64,000 nucleotides of DNA from an uncultured Bacilli bacterium (GTDB lineage Bacteria > Bacillota_I > Bacilli_A > RFN20 > CAG-826): positions 1 to 64,000 of the forward strand of contig CALWDE010000004.1 in assembly GCA_944376605.1 (NCBI GenBank), given 5' to 3'. Position 1 is the first letter of the stretch. Each line of letters starts with the position of its first letter. Shown here in pieces: positions 24,801-32,115 of the stretch. The translations under genes and the position numbers were made by a program. Under the pieces are notes generated by a model. That model was not told the DNA's origin, did no database searches, and was given only the letters and a program-made list of their open reading frames with translations.

Positions 24801-26328
24801 CGATAAAATATGGAATTTTCCATGTTAAAATGGAACAAATTTTGTTTACTGTTTTGCCATCTTCCCTTGTATAAGAATCATCTAAAAATGGGTAATATGG
24901 CGCTTGGTTTTTAATAATATCTTCCAATTCAAATAAATGAAACTGATATGGAAATACACCATTTAAATGGGAGTTTTGCTTTGGTAAAAAGTCTTCTGCA
25001 TCTAATTTATCGCAAAAATGAGTTTTGATTTCTTCATTCTTCTCATAAGAAACTGGATTTCCTTCAGTATCAACTTCTTTGAAATAATTACTAAAGACCT
25101 GTTTCTTTAGGAAATCGGTGAAATCTTTATACTTACATCTTTTTACTGATTTCCCCCTATCTGACGCAATATAAGACGCATAGTTAGCTATCTGCTTATC
25201 ACCTGTGTCATGAAACACCTGATCGTATAAAGATGGCTTTTCTCCTTCAACAGAATGAGACTTTACCCATTGCTTTAACCATTTTAAATCTTGCTTATGT
25301 GTCTCGTAACGGTTCACCATAGCTTCACTTAAAGAAGTAGCATTTCCAAGTAAACGATTAGTTGTTTCAAAATCTCGTATTTTCTTTGCCGCTAGTATAA
25401 GTAGATAACCTTTCGAATCTGTGCCTGCAATTTCTGCAATTTTCGGCAAAACACTATCAACAAGGGCTTCGCTATCAAGTTCTACATTTATTTCCTCATC
25501 GGGAAGGTTTATTTCAGATTCGTCTAAGTAATTAAATATCTTTATAGCGTCAACTTTGTTGGAGCCAGCAAGGAGAGGATAAAAAACATCTTTTAAATAA
25601 CTTGTTTTAACCCCAAATAGTTTCTCAAATTCACCTTTTAAATAATTTATTTTTCCGTTCTTTTTTGTGATTTCTATAAATTTGCTGATATTATCCTCGT
25701 TCGTAAAGCAATCAAGGTTTACTTCTTCCCCTAGGTTTTGATGAATATCCTCTAAACATTTTTTTGCAACTTGAAACTGAGCTTTGATTTCAGTTTGATC
25801 ACTAATGGATTTTAAATTATCGTGCAAAAAGTTTCCGCGATATTTGATTAGAAAATGGCACGCTAAATATATGAGACGAATATCCGCTTTTTCCGTCGTT
25901 TTCATTAAATGGAGAATTAAATGGTGAATTGTGGGATATTCCTTATGAAACTGAGAGTCACTATACCCTCCAATACCCGCAAACAAGGCATCATGCTGTG
26001 CGATAGAGTATTCATCTTTGAGAAGTAAATCTTTTTCTTCTTTTTGGTAAAAAGAATTATTGAGACGAATAAAAAACTTAGGATCCACCTTATTCATTTC
26101 TCTCGCAAATAAGCGCTGAAGCAAATCAATTCTCCTCGCCCTTCTTGCTAATCTACGTCGAGCAGCTCTATGTTGTCTTCTTTCTGCTTTTGCTTCTGCC
26201 TGTTCAAAAAGACGCGAACCGATTAGGTATTTATTTGATACTTTAACAACGTCATTATTTTCATCGGTTACACACCAACCGACAGAATCGGTACCAATGT
26301 CTAAACCCATCAGATATTTATTAGCCAT
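21832..26328 (-). CDS. cas9: Large type II-A Cas9 endonuclease (1498 aa)
   Basis: RNA-guided DNA nuclease. RuvC-I MGLDIGTDSVGW (Asp 10), arginine-rich bridge helix (about 46-75), RuvC-II YYVECTRQSSN (Glu 830), HNH motif CEIDHIIPQSLLKDDSLENR (Asp 931, His 932, Asn 946) and RuvC-III LHHAYDAYLN (His 1069, Asp 1072) are all intact, so both strands should be cut. The C-terminal IHQSVTGFFE matches the end of SpCas9, but the PAM-reading Arg-x-Arg is replaced in my alignment by Met-Glu-Lys. At 1498 aa it is about 130 residues longer than SpCas9, with the extra length mainly in the REC lobe and around 1100-1130. AGGAG lies seven bases before the ATG. Confidence 0.97.
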   Translation of the reverse strand: MANKYLMGLDIGTDSVGWCVTDENNDVVKVSNKYLIGSRLFEQAEAKAERRQHRAARRRLARRARRIDLLQRLFAREMNKVDPKFFIRLNNSFYQKEEKDLLLKDEYSIAQHDALFAGIGGYSDSQFHKEYPTIHHLILHLMKTTEKADIRLIYLACHFLIKYRGNFLHDNLKSISDQTEIKAQFQVAKKCLEDIHQNLGEEVNLDCFTNEDNISKFIEITKKNGKINYLKGEFEKLFGVKTSYLKDVFYPLLAGSNKVDAIKIFNYLDESEINLPDEEINVELDSEALVDSVLPKIAEIAGTDSKGYLLILAAKKIRDFETTNRLLGNATSLSEAMVNRYETHKQDLKWLKQWVKSHSVEGEKPSLYDQVFHDTGDKQIANYASYIASDRGKSVKRCKYKDFTDFLKKQVFSNYFKEVDTEGNPVSYEKNEEIKTHFCDKLDAEDFLPKQNSHLNGVFPYQFHLFELEDIIKNQAPYYPFLDDSYTREDGKTVNKICSILTWKIPYFIGPLKQKHNQEKNVWAVINTPANEPIYPWSMEDQIDYAKSEEKFIRRMTGKCSYYYGANTLPRYSLLYTEYVTVNWLNGCVIDGNPIPWDKEPSNGLGEIGRKQIIEYFFKEGKTNLQDFLDHEIGKGHKITYSSNKEIDNKDIPFMKPWAYFKNEIKAGKKDLVENVLRDLAIFEDKSTLIKRLKSYGFDESRSKDIANQSFKKFGNLSAEFLNLKTENSYIKINEYGEAAQCSLLDIMKYTGQTMMAVLNNKDYGFIKELDRIREEALGETSGDKDTKVRSFIDELYVSPLVKRPIYQAYKIIEEVQQILRAPIDEYYVECTRQSSNPNTKGKKSKTRYEILEGFYEKAESEKEKLKSNQEYKSYFDNSNNKLIEEKDKLGAKVRSDKIYLYFMQLGRCMYTLEKIDFGRLCYDEHYCEIDHIIPQSLLKDDSLENRVLVLHDANQKKFAEYPIPQHVLSSEARTFYKYLKDIHLLSDVKYAKLTRTKPLSDDEKVGFVNRQLTTTNQAVIGTINLIKTFEKRKDGSEPFVRYSKAELVSEFREHFDLLKCREANDLHHAYDAYLNIIVGRTMWAYFPERIEIIKRRVNEAYEEDVNDAKTSSDSETQEKKKTNVFIRVFNDLPKRLGEHKDPVCDKDGFIAWNYAESLAKIEKQMYERQGTVLVTVRPYCDTSLFEKVGLLPRSEVKQDGSKIFPIKENLPSPKYGGYSSLKVGLFSIIKEKTKKGEVRSKLIPIRTMDAPNKSHGEIEKAARAYCSINKTTFIKVEVDVVKLQSVFEMGVGRVKISGSKTQSTYAQSLNQLYFNKYEYRMLRGLSRIFKEAKRVNGGKSEVTDTETLKKCLNKSFAFSSWNENKIIVAGGYKERTKEISISNDDLVHLYDLYKDKLGSQLFSDISKDFAPAKAGRILKENRDQFISMNIISKCLIMKSIVDAAAPRLANTFNLYFLDEKSKKMEKYISNILPPKIKLIHQSVTGFFEKVVWENKEE

Positions 26329-26334
26329 TTGTAT

Positions 26335-26361
26335 TCTCCTTCAAAAAGCATATACTAATCG
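26335..26361 (+). promoter_or_regulatory. tracrRNA promoter overlapping the cas9 ribosome binding site
   Basis: On the plus strand TATACT (26351-26356) with a weak TTGTAT about 16 bases upstream (26330-26335). It reads away from cas9, overlapping the cas9 leader and ribosome binding site on the other strand. Confidence 0.5.
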
Positions 26362-26476
26362 TGCAAGGTGACCCAACTTTGCATTACGAGTCCAAATAAG
26401 GTCTTCTCTTCGAGATTACCGAACTCATAGTCCTAATGTAGGAAAGTAAGACGCTCCTTGCGGAGCGTTTTTCTTT
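26362..26476 (+). ncRNA. tracrRNA
   Basis: Bases 26366-26396 are an anti-repeat: they can pair with the transcript-sense repeat as a 6-bp lower stem (GUUUGG with CCAAAU), a bulge of GA against GAGU, a 10-bp upper stem (GUAAUGCAAA with UUUGCAUUAC) and a further 9-bp block. This is the same 2/4 bulge geometry as S. pyogenes. Downstream are a nexus-like hairpin (GGU...UCUC-UUC-GAGA...ACC), a small hairpin (UCCUA/UAGGA) and the terminator stem ACGCUCC/GGAGCGU with five U. It is divergent from cas9. Confidence 0.9.
26451..26476 (+). terminator. Intrinsic terminator of the tracrRNA
   Basis: Stem ACGCTCC/GGAGCGT with a 4-base loop followed by TTTTTCTTT. The next 180 bases (26477-26655) hold nothing I can support. 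Confidence 0.9.
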
Positions 26477-26655
26477 GGTTCTCCTCACTTATTTTTCACT
26501 ACAAAATTATACCAAAGCGCTACTTTTATGAAAGCGATTACATACACAATTTTAGCATTTATAAAAGTCTTACTTTACCTAAGAATCTTCTTCATCTTCA
26601 GACGATATGTAGTGTGAAATACCAAAATCTAAAAAATGAATGGTCTTTTGCAAAG

Positions 26656-27243
26656 TTATTCAACTTCTTTATGTTCTTGTAACTTATTTTTTAATAAATT
26701 TAAAAGGAAATATACTTCTGAATTTAAAGGTCTTTCCACACCTTCTGGATAAAACATTAAGGTGGTAGGAACCTTATCTAGACAAATAATGGTTAAAAGG
26801 AAGGAAGCAATATCATCACTCCAAAACGTTTTCCCAATTAAAAGAGCCATTAAAAAGAAAAAACTATGATCGATACCGCCTCGAAAGAAAAAGATAAAAG
26901 TAAGAAAGCAATACACAAGACTTCTCGGTAAATCATCTCTTTGCATGAGAGATAAGAAATCTTTTCTTTCTTCTTCTCTTAGAGTGAAAAAGGTACAGTG
27001 CTCGATATCTAGAATGTGTTCTTCTAGTGTTTTCTCTTTGATAAGATGCGGCACCCCTATCTTTGCGATAGACTGCTCTCTTTCACTATCTAGATAAAAA
27101 TCTCCCGCCTTTTCTAAGTAATGAAAGAACGCATTCGTAGGAAGAGAGTAAGAAGAGATAAGCGCATCTACTTCTTTTCCTAATGTAAGGAGTTCTTTTC
27201 TTAAGGAAAGAGAGAAACGCGATGCAAAATGAAGGGAATCCAT
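26656..27243 (-). CDS. Unknown protein (195 aa)
   Basis: I do not recognise the family. The N-terminal half is hydrophilic and helical; the stretch around residues 105-160 (LVYCFLTFIFFF, FFFLMALLIG, FLLTIICLD) is hydrophobic and may be membrane-associated. The start is set at 27243 rather than 27267 because TATAAT lies exactly six bases before that ATG, as for other leaderless starts here. It is divergent from the desulfoferrodoxin gene. Confidence 0.6.
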   Translation of the reverse strand: MDSLHFASRFSLSLRKELLTLGKEVDALISSYSLPTNAFFHYLEKAGDFYLDSEREQSIAKIGVPHLIKEKTLEEHILDIEHCTFFTLREEERKDFLSLMQRDDLPRSLVYCFLTFIFFFRGGIDHSFFFLMALLIGKTFWSDDIASFLLTIICLDKVPTTLMFYPEGVERPLNSEVYFLLNLLKNKLQEHKEVE

Positions 27244-27272
27244 ATTTCTATTATAAAAAGAATGCATCTTTC

Positions 27273-27301
27273 TTGAGAGGCATTATTTCCTGTCCTATAG
27301 T
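27273..27301 (+). promoter_or_regulatory. Promoter of the desulfoferrodoxin gene
   Basis: TTGAGA (27273-27278), a 17-base spacer and TATAGT (27296-27301), followed by a leader with AAAGGAG before the ATG at 27327. Confidence 0.7.
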
Positions 27302-27326
27302 GAAGATAGAAAAGGAGAAGTCTCTT

Positions 27327-27695
27327 ATGAAAATTTATAAATGTCTACATTGTGGGAACATTGTTCTAGTTTTACATGACGGCAAGGTAAATCCAGTTTC
27401 CTGCGGAGAAAAAATGGTGGAGCTAGTTCCTGGCGCTACCGATGCTGCTTTAGAAAAACATGTTCCAGTCGTGGAAAGAGTTTGTGAACACGCCGTTATG
27501 GTAAAAGTTGGTTCTGTTGCGCATCCTATGAGCGAAGAACACTACATTGAATGGATTGCTGTTGAAAGTGAAGGAGAGGTAAAAATCCATTACTTGAACC
27601 CGGGAGAAGCTCCTGAAGCTAAATTCCACCATGTTACGCACGGCACTGCCTATGCCTACTGCAATCTCCATGGGCTTTGGAAAGCAGAGTTCTAA
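27327..27695 (+). CDS. Desulfoferrodoxin / superoxide reductase with an altered N-terminal iron site
   Basis: Reduces superoxide to peroxide without making oxygen, an anaerobe's defence. The start is fixed by AAAGGAG and the family N-terminus MKIYKCLHCGN; 122 aa. The catalytic centre ligands are present: His 45, His 66, His 72, Cys 112 and His 115. The desulforedoxin-like N-terminal site normally has four cysteines, the last two adjacent; here Cys 6, Cys 9 and Cys 26 remain but position 25 is Ser. The structural iron site is therefore probably altered. A terminator follows. Confidence 0.9.
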   Translation: MKIYKCLHCGNIVLVLHDGKVNPVSCGEKMVELVPGATDAALEKHVPVVERVCEHAVMVKVGSVAHPMSEEHYIEWIAVESEGEVKIHYLNPGEAPEAKFHHVTHGTAYAYCNLHGLWKAEF

Positions 27696-27718
27696 TTCTT
27701 TTCTTCTTGCTTCATTCG

Positions 27719-27742
27719 CCTTCTGAAAAGAAGGCTTTTTTA
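27719..27742 (+). terminator. Intrinsic terminator after desulfoferrodoxin
   Basis: Stem GCCTTCT/AGAAGGC with a GAAA loop and six T residues. It rules out the upstream start for the following lipase gene. Confidence 0.9.
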
Positions 27743-27770
27743 TTGCAAAGAAATAAAAATACATTACATT
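27743..27770 (+). promoter_or_regulatory. Promoter of the patatin-like lipase gene
   Basis: TTGCAA (27743-27748), 16-base spacer, TACATT (27765-27770), then eight bases to the ATG. Confidence 0.55.
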
Positions 27771-27778
27771 GTAGGAGT

Positions 27779-29041
27779 ATGGAAAAAGGTTTAGTGCTAT
27801 GTGGAGGAGGCTCTTTAGGAGCCTATGAAGCCGGTGCTTATCAGTATTTATTAGAGAAAAATTATTCTTTTTCCATTATGACAGGCACTTCCATTGGGGC
27901 ATTAAACGCTGCAATGTATGCTGCGAATGATTTTGAAGAAAATTTAGAGATTTGGAAAAACATCACCATTAAATCCGTATTGCAAAACGGGGTGGATTTA
28001 AATCCTGCTTCTTTAAAAGGATTCTCCCGCGAAACAAGAAAAGAACTTATCAATTATGCGCAAGATTATCTTTGGTATGGTGGAGGAGACGTTACACCTT
28101 TAGAAGAGTTAATCTCTACGCATTTTCATCCACAAAAATTAAAAGATTCTGGTGTGCGGGTAGGCATAGTTACGGTGCGTTTTCCTTCTTTTGAAGAAGT
28201 AGACATTCTTTTAAATGAAGTCGAAAACGACATGATGAAAGAATATCTGATTGCCTCCGCCGCCTGTTACCCTGTTTTACCTATCAAATGGATCCACGGA
28301 AAAGCTTACTTAGATGGAGGTTATCGTAATAATCTGCCCATTGATTATGCTTTACGTTTAGGCGCAGAAGAAATTGTCGCAATCGAATTACATGGTTGGC
28401 CTAAAACTCCTCAGCATCCAGAACTGCGCGATTTGCCTTTCGTAACCTTAATTACTCCTTCAAGAAAAACAGGTTCTTTCTTTGATTTTACGCGAAACAT
28501 CGTGGATGAAAGCATCACGCTTGGCTATCTAGACGCAAAGAAAGCATTAAAAGATTCTTATGGTTTTTCATATACTTTTAAGAAAACAAAAAACTTAGAT
28601 TCTTTCGCGAGAGATTTAACAAAAATGTTACTTTACCGCGGGCATATTTATGATTATCACAGGTTACAAGAAGTACTAACCTATCAAGGAGTAACTCCTT
28701 TTAGTGAACTAGATGTTTTCTTACGCACGGCAGAGATGGCAGGAGATTGGCTTAATGTGCCTTATCTAGAAGAATACGATATCCGCTTCTATTTAAAATT
28801 ATGCGTTAAAAAGATGATGGAACACGCCAAGACTTTAAAGACCTATGATTTCTTTAAAATTAGTAAAAACAAAATGCGTCTATTGCCAAAATATCGCCTA
28901 GATTTCCTTTCTTGCCTCTATCACGAAGCAAAAGAAGGTTCCCACCTCTCTACTTATGAAAGACTCACTGCAAACTCTCCTGAATGTGCTTCCTTTATTG
29001 CCTTAGCTTTGCTTCTAAAAGAGAGAAACTTGTTATCATAG
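27779..29041 (+). CDS. Patatin-like phospholipase
   Basis: Ser-Asp dyad lipid hydrolase. Motifs are the oxyanion GGGSLG (9-14), nucleophile elbow GTSIG (Ser 38) and DGG (Asp 179). The frame is open from 27677, but a terminator for the previous gene lies at 27719-27742, so the start is placed at 27779 (420 aa). The C-terminal 200 residues have no family match that I know. Cytosolic, with no signal peptide. Confidence 0.9.
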   Translation: MEKGLVLCGGGSLGAYEAGAYQYLLEKNYSFSIMTGTSIGALNAAMYAANDFEENLEIWKNITIKSVLQNGVDLNPASLKGFSRETRKELINYAQDYLWYGGGDVTPLEELISTHFHPQKLKDSGVRVGIVTVRFPSFEEVDILLNEVENDMMKEYLIASAACYPVLPIKWIHGKAYLDGGYRNNLPIDYALRLGAEEIVAIELHGWPKTPQHPELRDLPFVTLITPSRKTGSFFDFTRNIVDESITLGYLDAKKALKDSYGFSYTFKKTKNLDSFARDLTKMLLYRGHIYDYHRLQEVLTYQGVTPFSELDVFLRTAEMAGDWLNVPYLEEYDIRFYLKLCVKKMMEHAKTLKTYDFFKISKNKMRLLPKYRLDFLSCLYHEAKEGSHLSTYERLTANSPECASFIALALLLKERNLLS

Positions 29042-29106
29042 TTCAAAAATCAGAGAAGTATAAAAACATCGATAATATCTAGTTTTTTTAATTTACTTCT
29101 AAGGAA

Positions 29107-29146
29107 AGTTCTAAGATGAGTTCTATGTGCTTAGAACTATTTTCTT
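29107..29146 (+). terminator. Hairpin terminator after the patatin gene
   Basis: Perfect 9-bp arms AGTTCTAAG/CTTAGAACT with a 14-base loop followed by ATTTTCTTT. Confidence 0.55.
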
Positions 29147-29204
29147 TAAGTCTATTTAAGAAGAAGATCTAGGACTATAAATCAAACAATAAAGATCATG
29201 AAAC

Positions 29205-29235
29205 TATAAAAAAGTCTCCCTGAGAAGGGAGACTC
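29205..29235 (-). terminator. Intrinsic terminator of gpmA
   Basis: On the minus strand, arms AGTCTCCC/GGGAGACT with a 6-base loop followed by TTTTTTATAG. Confidence 0.9.
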
Positions 29236-29253
29236 ATGCATTTACTTAAGAAA

Positions 29254-29961
29254 TTAGAGATAGTATTTATTTAATACTTCTAAAGTAGATTCATCTAGTT
29301 CGTAGACGAGTGGCTTTCCTGTTGGAATTTCTACCCCAACAATTTCATCTGCGGTGAGATGTTCTAATTCCATAACAAGGGCACGAAGGCTATTGCCGTG
29401 GGCAGCAATAAGAACTTTCTTGCCTGCTTTAATCGCTGGTGCGATTTCTTCATCAAAATAAGGTTTTACTCTCTTGGCAGTATCCACAAGGCATTCAGTT
29501 AAAGGCAAGTCTTCTTCCTTCATCTCCCCTGTTTTGACAAGATTTTGATAGGTTTCTTGATTACCAGGCCAACGAGGATCTTCTTTTGTTAAAGCAGGAG
29601 GTTGCACATTCGCAGAGCGGCGCCAAATATGGACTTGTTCATCTCCCCACTTAACTGCGCTTTCAGCCTTATTTAATCCCTGTAAGGCACCATAATGACG
29701 TTCGTTTAGTCTCCAAGAATAATGTTTTTCAATGTTAGATTCTCCAAGCTCTTCTAACACATAATCCATTGTCTTGTTTGCTCTTTTTAAAACAGAAGTA
29801 AACGCTAAATCAAAATGATAACCATCTTTCTTTAAAGTTTTTCCTGCTTCTTTTGCCTCTTCCACCCCTTTGGGAGAAAGATCAACATCCGTCCAACCAG
29901 TGAACTTATTTTCCAAATTCCACATCGATTGACCATGACGGATTAACACTAACTTCACCAT
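29254..29961 (-). CDS. gpmA: 2,3-bisphosphoglycerate-dependent phosphoglycerate mutase
   Basis: Glycolytic interconversion of 3- and 2-phosphoglycerate. The motif [18 protein letters not shown] (catalytic His 9), [17 protein letters not shown] and [11 protein letters not shown] are complete; 235 aa. It has its own TATAAT box (30001-30006), a leader with TAGGAGAG, and a strong terminator, so it is transcribed alone. Confidence 0.97.
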   Translation of the reverse strand: MVKLVLIRHGQSMWNLENKFTGWTDVDLSPKGVEEAKEAGKTLKKDGYHFDLAFTSVLKRANKTMDYVLEELGESNIEKHYSWRLNERHYGALQGLNKAESAVKWGDEQVHIWRRSANVQPPALTKEDPRWPGNQETYQNLVKTGEMKEEDLPLTECLVDTAKRVKPYFDEEIAPAIKAGKKVLIAAHGNSLRALVMELEHLTADEIVGVEIPTGKPLVYELDESTLEVLNKYYL

Positions 29962-30017
29962 TTTCTGTATCTCTCCTATCTGTTGCCGCTAGGCAAGTGA
30001 ATTATACCGAGGAATCA

Positions 30018-31127
30018 TCATTTTGTTTGAGAAAGTAACAATTTTGCATCATCTAAGGCAAGGCGAATGACATCGTCCATATCTAAATAACGATAAATGC
30101 CAAGTCTCCCTCCAAGGAAAATACCTTCTTTCTCTGCTTCCTTCTTATAGCGTTCCGCTAAAAGAGAGTTTTCTTCATCTTTCAAAGGATATAAAGCTTC
30201 TTTTCCCTTAGTCCAGTTAGAACTATATTCCCGTGTAATAATTGTTTTCGAAGAGTGATCTTTTAAGAAATGTTTGTGTTCCACAATTCTTGTGTATTTG
30301 GCAGTATCATCCGTGTAATTGACTACTGCCATACCCTGATAATCTTCTTGATCTAATACTACTTTTTCAAAACGAAGAGTCCGCCAGCCAAGCGCGCCAT
30401 AACGATAGGAAAATAAAGCATCTAAAGGACCAGAATAAATTATTTTCCCTGCAATTCCTCTCCATTTTTCTTGATTTTTTAGGAAATCTTCCTGGAAGAG
30501 AACTTCACTTCCTTCTAAAAGAGCTTCCGCTAAAGCGTCATATCCCTTTATAGGTAATCCTTGGTAAGCATCATTAAAATAATTGCTGTCATAAGTAAAA
30601 CGCAAAGGTAATCTCTTAATGATAGAGGCATCAAGTTCTTTGCAAGGCTTTTCCCACTGCTTCTCTGTATAGTGCTTTACAAGACGTTCATATAAGGTGG
30701 GGCCAATATGAGATAAGCACCATCCCTCTACATTACTTTGATTAATGTTTTGATAGGGTGCGCATTCTTCTTCTAATTTCTTTTTCGCATCCTCTTCCGT
30801 CACTACTTCTGGCCAAATTTCATGGTAAGTATTCATATTAAAAGGCATCGAATATAGTTTCCCATGATAACAAGCTTTCGGAGAATTGATATAAGGAGTA
30901 AAAGGCGTTAAGGAAGTGACAAGATTCCATACCTCCTCATCACTTGTGTGAAAGATATGTGCGCCATGTGTATGGACAAAAATGCCTTCTTCTTTTTCTT
31001 GGTGGCAAATACCCGCGACATGATTTTCTTTTTCTATAACAAGAACCTTTTTCCCTGCTTTTGTTAAAGCGTGCGCGATAGTGGAGCCATATAGCCCTGC
31101 TCCAACAACAAGATAATCAATAGCCAT
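30018..31127 (-). CDS. glf: UDP-galactopyranose mutase
   Basis: Flavoenzyme making UDP-galactofuranose. The FAD motif DYLVVGAGLYGSTIAHAL at the N-terminus and family segments GAHIFHTSDEEVW and WEKPCKELDASIIKRLPLR are visible. The start at 31127 has GGAGG ten bases upstream and gives the family N-terminus, 369 aa; the longer frame to 31178 lies within the epimerase gene. It is third in the operon ugd, 4-epimerase, glf. Confidence 0.95.
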   Translation of the reverse strand: MAIDYLVVGAGLYGSTIAHALTKAGKKVLVIEKENHVAGICHQEKEEGIFVHTHGAHIFHTSDEEVWNLVTSLTPFTPYINSPKACYHGKLYSMPFNMNTYHEIWPEVVTEEDAKKKLEEECAPYQNINQSNVEGWCLSHIGPTLYERLVKHYTEKQWEKPCKELDASIIKRLPLRFTYDSNYFNDAYQGLPIKGYDALAEALLEGSEVLFQEDFLKNQEKWRGIAGKIIYSGPLDALFSYRYGALGWRTLRFEKVVLDQEDYQGMAVVNYTDDTAKYTRIVEHKHFLKDHSSKTIITREYSSNWTKGKEALYPLKDEENSLLAERYKKEAEKEGIFLGGRLGIYRYLDMDDVIRLALDDAKLLLSQTK

Positions 31128-32109
31128 GATGTGAATTCCTCCAAGATAAATACCATGTAGCAAAGCGTGAAAGACCATCTTTTAAAGAAGTAGATGGAGA
31201 ATAATGAAACTCTTTCATGGTGTCTTCTTGATCACTATATGTGCGTACTACATCCCCCATCTGCATAGGTGCGTATTGAATGATAGCCTTCTCCCCTAGC
31301 ACCTCTTCTAAAGTAGAAACAAACTCAAATAAGGGGACGGGGTGATGATTACCAAGATTATAAACGTGATGTTTTACGTGATTCTCATCCTCTTTGGCAG
31401 GAGTGTTCATCATGTGTAATAGTCCATCTACAATATCGCCTACATAAGTAAAATCACGTTCCATTTTGCCATTATTAAATAAAGTAATTGGCTCGTGGTT
31501 CATCATCTTTTTCGCAAAAGAGAAATAGGCCATATCCGGTCTTCCCCATTCCCCATATACTGTGAAAAACCTCACTCCACGCGCAGGAATTTGGTAAAGA
31601 TGGGAATATGCATAGGCAAGAAGTTCATTGCTCTTTTTTGTTGCCGCATATAAAGAAACAGGAGAGTCCGTCTTGTCTTTTACAGAATAGGGAACTTTTT
31701 GATTACTTCCATAAACGCTAGAAGAGGAAGCATAAAGTAACTGTTCTACAGGATAATGCCTACAACACTCTAAGATGGAATAAAAGCCAAGAAGATTCGA
31801 GGTAATGTAATCATCAGGATGAGTGATGGAATATCTCACTCCCGCCTGCGCGGCAAGATGAATCACAATGTCCGGTCTTTCTTTTTCAAAAAGAGAAAAC
31901 ATTTTCTCTTTCTCTTCTATCCCAAAATGCTCACTACGATAAAGAGAGCTTTGAAGTAAGATTGCTTCTCTTTCTTTTTTAAGCGTTACATCATAATAAG
32001 AATTGAGATTATCTACCCCAATCACTTCATAATTACCTTCTTTTAAAAGAGCATGGCAGAGGTGAAAACCTATAAAACCCGCCGCACCAGTCACTAATAT
32101 CTTCTTCAT
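31117..32109 (-). CDS. NAD-dependent UDP-glucuronate 4-epimerase
   Basis: Extended SDR with GAAGFIGFHLCHALL, VIGVDNLNSYYDVTLKKER (typical of UDP-GlcA epimerases), SSSSVYGSNQKVP and catalytic YAATK. It interconverts UDP-glucuronate and UDP-galacturonate. Directly downstream of ugd, which makes its substrate; 330 aa. It overlaps glf by 11 bases. Confidence 0.88.
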   Translation of the reverse strand: MKKILVTGAAGFIGFHLCHALLKEGNYEVIGVDNLNSYYDVTLKKEREAILLQSSLYRSEHFGIEEKEKMFSLFEKERPDIVIHLAAQAGVRYSITHPDDYITSNLLGFYSILECCRHYPVEQLLYASSSSVYGSNQKVPYSVKDKTDSPVSLYAATKKSNELLAYAYSHLYQIPARGVRFFTVYGEWGRPDMAYFSFAKKMMNHEPITLFNNGKMERDFTYVGDIVDGLLHMMNTPAKEDENHVKHHVYNLGNHHPVPLFEFVSTLEEVLGEKAIIQYAPMQMGDVVRTYSDQEDTMKEFHYSPSTSLKDGLSRFATWYLSWRNSHHGY

Positions 32110-32115
32110 ATAAAA

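Noticed and set aside
26458-26682. A 74-codon plus-strand frame
   Set aside because: It begins inside the tracrRNA terminator hairpin, has no ribosome binding site and runs into the end of the opposite gene.
27677-27778. Longer N-terminus for the patatin-like protein starting at 27677
   Set aside because: It would span the desulfoferrodoxin stop and its terminator; homology starts at MEKGLVLCGGGS.
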